From positions 1 through 64,000 of the forward strand of contig JACVVK020000535.1 in assembly GCA_018292915.2 (NCBI GenBank): a DNA stretch of 64,000 bases, read 5' to 3'. Positions 62,818-64,000 of the stretch are shown piece by piece. The translations under genes and the position numbers were made by a program. Numbering within the stretch: the stretch's first letter is position 1; each line of letters opens with the position of its first letter. Origin of the DNA: Batillaria attramentaria (Eukaryota > Mollusca > Gastropoda > Batillariidae). A model generated the notes under the pieces. It made no database searches. It was not told where the DNA came from and was given only the letters and a program-made list of their open reading frames with translations.

Positions 62818-63215
62818 TTTGAACCCAGGTGTCCCCCGGTTAACTTGCCTGATGCTTACACATAGTAGTTTGTTTATACCCATTGATGTAGTTTTGCAGA
62901 GTGTGGAGGCAAATCCCACTTCATGAAGCAAATACCGTTGGTGTGAGGTTCTACTGCATCAAGACAAACTCGATCCCATACTACGTGACTAGCGTTTACG
63001 TTTTGGCTTTTTATGCTACCCCTACTTGTCCAGGCTATCAACACACTGGTGTTTTGGGCGGTCCTGACCAACCGACAGGAGCTGGCCAAAGTACTGTGGA
63101 AGCGAACCGAGGACCCCATGGCCATGGCTCTCATTGTCAGCATGTTGCTGCACAACCTGGGTTCGAAGTGGTGTCGCGACATCGACATGAAAACCAAAAC
63201 CTGCGAGACTGCTGT
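42332..63215 (+). CDS. TRPM-family cation channel, N-terminal cytosolic half (partial)
   Basis: Eleven exons give about 783 residues of the TRPM homology region and stop before the membrane domain, which lies past the window. Anchors are: LVLTIISSSQYY...FQAGIIQAANLTEMWILTDG (SLOG start); HLYELNPDHSHFVLVEDG; VIGLLVQGGPPDID and IPVVVIQGSGCAADLV (pocket segment); WNRPDLARSEIF; LALMRPDREAFVELFLEHG; and VFWAVLTNRQELAKVLW. Order and spacing match TRPM2/TRPM8-type N termini, in which the SLOG fold binds ADP-ribose in TRPM2. The first two glycine motifs are altered here (SSS for the usual GG, TDG for TGG). Splice phases agree throughout, provided two surplus bases in exon 5 are ignored. Orthology to a given TRPM is not resolved. 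Confidence 0.85.
43676..43850 (-). mobile_element. tRNA-derived SINE, family B copy 4
   Basis: On minus it has a head GGTGGCTGAATGGTAGAGCG, a B-box-like GAGTTCGTATCCCGG, and a body ATATCACCCGTATGTGGTGG. It is close to copy 2. It lies in the first TRPM coding intron, which otherwise shows CA and poly(C) tracts (44150-44175) and no exon. Confidence 0.8.
44276..44455 (+). CDS. TRPM exon 2 (SLOG domain start)
   Basis: It encodes 60 residues in phase 0: DRYYVSVPKDASVEDVARFM, AAAWRRRTPKLVLTIISSSQ and YYHPWTREKFTEDFQAGIIQ. It aligns with the TRPM segment PNLLISVTGGAKNF. In place of the glycine pair this protein has Ser-Ser. The acceptor is tttcgcag and the donor gtatcc. Confidence 0.85.
44763..44984 (+). 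CDS. TRPM exon 3
   Basis: It encodes 74 residues in phase 0: AANLTEMWILTDGLDKGVSK, LIGDAASTEMKRRKNMELNP, LHIKNIMSERLPRLNIFGIV and PKSAVVYADVLNGQ. It matches the TRPM stretch TGAWIITGG..TGV.. and ..ITIGVA.WG. The donor is gtgaag. Confidence 0.85.
45057..45522. mobile_element. 466-bp MITE, CAGGCATGCCTACC termini
   Basis: It has perfect 14-bp inverted termini CAGGCATGCCTACC and GGTAGGCATGCCTG. A relative with the same end pattern is at 55834-56273. No clear target duplication is seen, and no transposase. It lies in the TRPM intron 44985-51226, in which I find only mobile elements and no further exon. Confidence 0.65.
47019..47689. mobile_element. 663-bp TTAA-flanked MITE (piggyBac/Kolobok-type target)
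   Basis: TTAA at 47019-47022 and 47686-47689 bounds inverted termini CTCCTAACTGTCCACA and TGTGGACAGTTAGGAG. Sub-terminal CAACACTATTATGCAA and TTGCGTAATAGTGTTG are also inverted. Inside is a 44-bp tandem duplication starting CGAGAGACAGCGCAACGTGC (47129 and 47173), a G17-like run near 47643-47657, and no coding capacity. Confidence 0.75.
50498..50945. mobile_element. 428-bp MITE with 10-bp TSD
   Basis: The element 50508-50935 has ends CTCAGTTGGTATAGTTC and GAACTGTACCAACTGAAA. Paired inner blocks are GGGGTGCAAATGTATACCAG and CTGGTATACGTTTGCACCCC. The direct repeat GTCAGTATCA (50498-50507 and 50936-50945) is a plausible target duplication. A 9-11 bp duplication is characteristic of Mutator-like elements. 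It encodes no protein. Confidence 0.78.
51227..51407 (+). CDS. TRPM exon 4
   Basis: It reads HIQPQGVENNGGMPTLHLYE, LNPDHSHFVLVEDGPTPDPD, ALATLRHGLEMRFTKAVGKP plus one base. HSHFVLVEDG is a TRPM hallmark. The acceptor gtacacag follows a pyrimidine tract; starting 15 bases later (after ccgcag) is also possible and in frame. The donor at 51408 (gtcgat) is weak but gives exactly the phase that exon 5 needs. Confidence 0.8.
51475..51785. repeat. Dispersed repeat family A, copy 4
   Basis: Blocks shared with the other copies are CCCCAAAAGTGTGTTTCTTT, CTGAAGCACTTAAAATCATG, GGGGGAGCATGTTCCCATAC, ACCCCTAGCATTACAG, GGCTTTGCCGTTTGTCACTA and CACTTTTCCTCC. Confidence 0.65.
51850..52065. repeat. Dispersed repeat family A, copy 5 (shorter)
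   Basis: It repeats CTTGGCGGATTTCCATC, CAAAAAGTGTAATTCCGCC, CTGAAGCAC, ATCATGCCAAAATGCATG and CATGCTTTTTGTCC, with the middle part deleted. Confidence 0.6.
52621..52740. repeat. Two (CA)n tracts in direct repeat context
   Basis: CA tracts at 52621-52664 and 52688-52738 are each preceded by a copy of GTCTGACAAAAAGAACA(G/T)AAAT. It is an internal duplication in the foldback transposon. Confidence 0.9.
53153..53365. repeat. 71-bp unit, three tandem copies
   Basis: GGCGCCTTTCT starts copies at 53153, 53224 and 53295. The units continue GGCTCACACGGAAGAGCGTC and CTAAGTGCATGTCAATCAAG with few differences. Confidence 0.9.
54654..54857 (+). CDS. TRPM exon 5 (nucleotide-pocket segment), two frame breaks
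   Basis: There is no long open frame, but three successive frames read HVGSDMNIRAPEIEMTTPVI then GLLV; QGGPPDIDHVLLLLK; and QKIPVVVIQGSGCAADLVAF then RPSEMQQR. This is the TRPM segment IP.V..V.EGGP.T......VVVEGSGR.AD. Extra bases near 54725-54728 and 54774 explain both shifts; with them removed the exon is 202 nt. The acceptor gcttatcag accepts the single base left by exon 4 (CTG), and the donor gtatgg leaves AG for exon 6 (AGG). Both phases therefore agree. Confidence 0.8.
54960..55142 (+). mobile_element. tRNA-derived SINE, family B copy 5
   Basis: It has a head CGAGCGGGTAGAACATCGAG, a degenerate B box GAGTTTCGAAGTCCTGG, a body CACCCTTGTGTGGTG plus AAAAAGGATGCTGAACTCCC, and a CA-rich tail. 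It is the most diverged copy. Confidence 0.65.
55517..55664 (+). CDS. TRPM exon 6
   Basis: One base completes Arg, then TDVEYLDNYIKPELMRRVSE, AFPEDFVNNDIARNQCRDKI and IECVKCARQ. It corresponds to the helical stretch after the SLOG core. The acceptor is gttttcag and the donor gtatgc. Confidence 0.85.
55834..56273. mobile_element. 440-bp MITE related to 45057-45522
   Basis: Ends CAGGCCTGCCTAGCC and GTGTAGGCAGGTCTG are imperfect inverted repeats with the same pattern as the element at 45057. GGCTCTG before it and GGCTCCG at its far end form a near duplication with one mismatch. It is intronic in TRPM. Confidence 0.55.
57104..57197 (+). CDS. TRPM exon 7
   Basis: It reads EELTFLTILNTLRHEVRLCD then LSKYLLKALFQ plus one base, matching the TRPM block ..LLTVFR......D...AIL.ALLK. 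The acceptor is tgcatag and the donor gtaggt. Confidence 0.82.
58338..58362. repeat. (AAT)n microsatellite
   Basis: AATAACAACAATAATAATAA leads into a CA-rich stretch with ACGC interruptions (58390-58460). It lies in the TRPM intron 57198-60181, which has no recognisable exon. Confidence 0.85.
58694..58925 (+). repeat. Dispersed repeat family C, copy 1
   Basis: It reads CTTTGGAAATGTTCAGCCCA ... CACGTGATTGTAATGTGTTT ... GCGCTTTGAGCCGATTCACG ... GTAAAGCGCCAATATAAT and ends in (ATT)n. It is the reverse complement of 61255-61487. Related GCGC..(ATT)n ends occur near 11285-11330, 41450-41515 and 43050-43110. Confidence 0.8.
59090..59666. repeat. 38-bp minisatellite, about 15 copies, ordered variants
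   Basis: The unit is TGCTGTTTGCACAAGCCGTC followed by AAACATTAAATTCTACAA. The first four copies carry ACAATG, the next four ACAACG and the last seven ACTACG. The first copy has five extra bases. It is intronic in TRPM. Confidence 0.95.
60182..60315 (+). CDS. TRPM exon 8
   Basis: CC completes Ser, then QSRTHTGRQWREQLQWDLQL then TLDWNRPDLARSEIFHRYNL and SKFK. LDWNR.DLARSEIF is a TRPM signature. The acceptor is ttttgcag and the donor gtgaat. Both phases fit the neighbours. Confidence 0.88.
60530..60885. repeat. Dispersed element with ~192-bp internal direct repeat
   Basis: AGAGTACCCGGCTTCGCTCA opens a stretch in which GGCTCATGGCAAATTTGGTG ... GCCAACCCCTGACACACA ... GACGTTAGCCGCTTCTTATA occurs at 60586 and again at 60778. 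A CCCGGCTTCGC end is familiar from interspersed repeats of invertebrates, but I cannot assign the class. Confidence 0.6.
60932..61123 (+). CDS. TRPM exon 9
   Basis: It encodes 64 residues in phase 0: VEDHVFHLALMRPDREAFVE, LFLEHGMVVHSYLNHKRLSN, LFENAADRDFFVGVCLEGVL and GKNL. ALMRPDREAFVELFLEHG matches the TRPM ankyrin-like block AL..ren.FV.L.LENG. The donor is gtaagt. Confidence 0.88.
61255..61487 (-). repeat. Dispersed repeat family C, copy 2
   Basis: It is the reverse complement of the 58694-58925 element over about 232 bases, with (ATT)n at the plus-strand left edge. It lies in the intron after TRPM exon 9. Confidence 0.8.
61681..61757. repeat. (CA)n microsatellite
   Basis: A CA tract of about 35 units with one early CCACA interruption, intronic in TRPM. 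Confidence 0.95.
62302..62466 (+). CDS. TRPM exon 10
   Basis: It encodes 55 residues in phase 0: SSRNPVCHNFVDDVNCELNR, LLHKCTGLQRLVNPYELSMN and SLGSYVTDRAVAERR. The position corresponds to the variable linker before the MHR4 region. The acceptor is tcgctag and the donor gtgagt. Confidence 0.82.
62517..62590. repeat. GAT-rich 21-bp tandem repeat
   Basis: GGTGATGGTGATGAAAATGA units repeat about three and a half times just past the exon 10 donor. The reading DGDGDEN is incidental. Confidence 0.9.
62750..62816. repeat. (CA)n microsatellite
   Basis: An uninterrupted CA tract of about 32 units preceded by GCGCGCACGCACGCATGC, intronic in TRPM. Confidence 0.95.
63034..63215 (+). CDS. TRPM exon 11 (last in window)
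   Basis: It reads AINTLVFWAVLTNRQELAKV, LWKRTEDPMAMALIVSMLLH, NLGSKWCRDIDMKTKTCETA plus two bases of Val. It aligns with DLLIWAIVQNRRELAGIIW of TRPM2-type channels. The acceptor is tgtccag and the donor gtaagt (phase 2). The gene continues to the right. Confidence 0.9.
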
Positions 63216-63330
63216 GTAAGTCGGATTCTGTTGCGGTTAGTTCTGAAGGGGACATGAAAGTCATAGCTCGTAGGTACTTTGTTGTCCAAAACCATGACAT
63301 GAATTGGCAAAAAAAAAAAAAAAATTATGA

Positions 63331-63550
63331 TCAGCAGGCAAGCTCACACAAAACAACCAGGGTTGTGTTGATCAGCAGGCAAGCTCGCACAAAACAACCA
63401 GGGTTGCTTTCATCAGTAGGCAAGCTAGCACGAAACAACCAGGGTTGCTTTCATCAGTAGGCAAGCTAGCACAAAACAATCAGGGTTGCGTTCATCAGTA
63501 GGCAAGCTAGCACAAAACAACCAGGGTTGCGTTCATCAGTAGGCAAGCGC
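63331..63550. repeat. 41-bp tandem repeat, about 5.3 copies
   Basis: TCAGTAGGCAAGCTAGCACA starts near 63331, 63372, 63413, 63454, 63495 and 63536, a regular 41-bp period. It is intronic in TRPM. Confidence 0.93.
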
Positions 63551-63720
63551 TCTGCAAACCAGCACCGGGATTATGGTGATAATGAGGAGTGAGTATCAAA
63601 CAGTCTGTGGATAATTTGAGATAGAGTAAACTGTGCTCTATTTCAGTAAAAGAAAAGGCGGGTATTTTACCTGTCTCTCTACACTGGCTATTCAAAGGGT
63701 TATATGCTTGAAATTTTACA

Positions 63721-63858
63721 CAGTATAGCAGTTATATGTTACACAGTATAGCAGTTATATGTTACACAGTATAGCAGTTATATGTTACACAGTATAGCAG
63801 TTATATGCTACACAGTATAGCAGTTATATGCTACACAGTATAGCAGTTATATGTTAAA
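63721..63858. repeat. 23-bp tandem repeat, six copies
   Basis: The unit CAGTATAGCAGTTATATGTT plus ACA repeats every 23 bases. Confidence 0.93.
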
Positions 63859-63945
63859 AACATTTTCTGAAAATTTCAAGTAAGTGTGTTGTGTTTTTAT
63901 TTTTTTGGCTCCCTTGTGTAACAATGGGAGTCTATGTATTAACCC

Positions 63946-63954
<9 letters not shown>

Positions 63955-63977
<23 letters not shown>

Positions 63978-64000
63978 GTGTGTGTGTGTGTGTGTGTGTG
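63955..64000. repeat. (TCTG)n then (TG)n microsatellite at window edge
   Basis: TCTG units from about 63955 pass into a TG tract that runs off the window. Confidence 0.9.

Overview
This is animal nuclear DNA, most likely from a mollusc and perhaps a gastropod. Three split genes with GT-AG introns can be read, and all encode animal protein families. The rest is intron and intergenic sequence full of short non-autonomous transposons, tRNA-derived SINEs, (CA)n tracts, homopolymers and minisatellites. The motif ACATGTA recurs in introns, which I associate with mollusc genomes. The taxon call is an inference from texture, not from a marker gene.

Layout. (1) 213-17910, plus strand: eleven exons forming the body and C terminus of an FHIP1-type protein (FTS-Hook-FHIP dynein adaptor complex; FAM160A family). 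The 5' exons lie outside the window. (2) 17911-26396: convergent intergenic DNA with repeats, a LINE 3' remnant and a hAT-like MITE. (3) 26438-31037, minus strand: a complete seven-exon gene for ribosomal protein eS1 (RPS3A, 266 aa), with a 5'-TOP tract, a poly(A) signal, a candidate box C/D snoRNA in its fifth intron and a 506-bp foldback MITE in its second. (4) 31451-42300: an 11-kb divergent intergenic domain, CpG-retaining and strongly enriched in the words ACTG and CAGT, with a degenerate GCATCTTAC tandem array. (5) 42332-63215, plus strand: eleven exons encoding the N-terminal cytosolic half (about 783 residues, SLOG/MHR region) of a TRPM-family channel. The membrane part lies beyond the window.

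Two points matter for a user. First, the FHIP1 exons carry several frame breaks, mostly single extra bases, and one TRPM exon (54654-54857) carries two. That exon has no long open frame and is easily missed, although it encodes the glycine-rich nucleotide-pocket segment. RPS3A is clean. Scattered consensus errors are the simplest explanation, but a decaying FHIP1 copy is not excluded. Second, several mobile elements can be delimited to the base by target-site duplications: SINEs at 4056-4557 and 10561-10732; MITEs at 23367-23759, 30029-30534, 47023-47685 and 50508-50935; and a 2.1-kb foldback element at 52110-54239 with a 10-bp duplication.

The three genes are not known to act together. Their adjacency looks like ordinary synteny, with RPS3A and the TRPM gene transcribed divergently and FHIP1 and RPS3A convergently.
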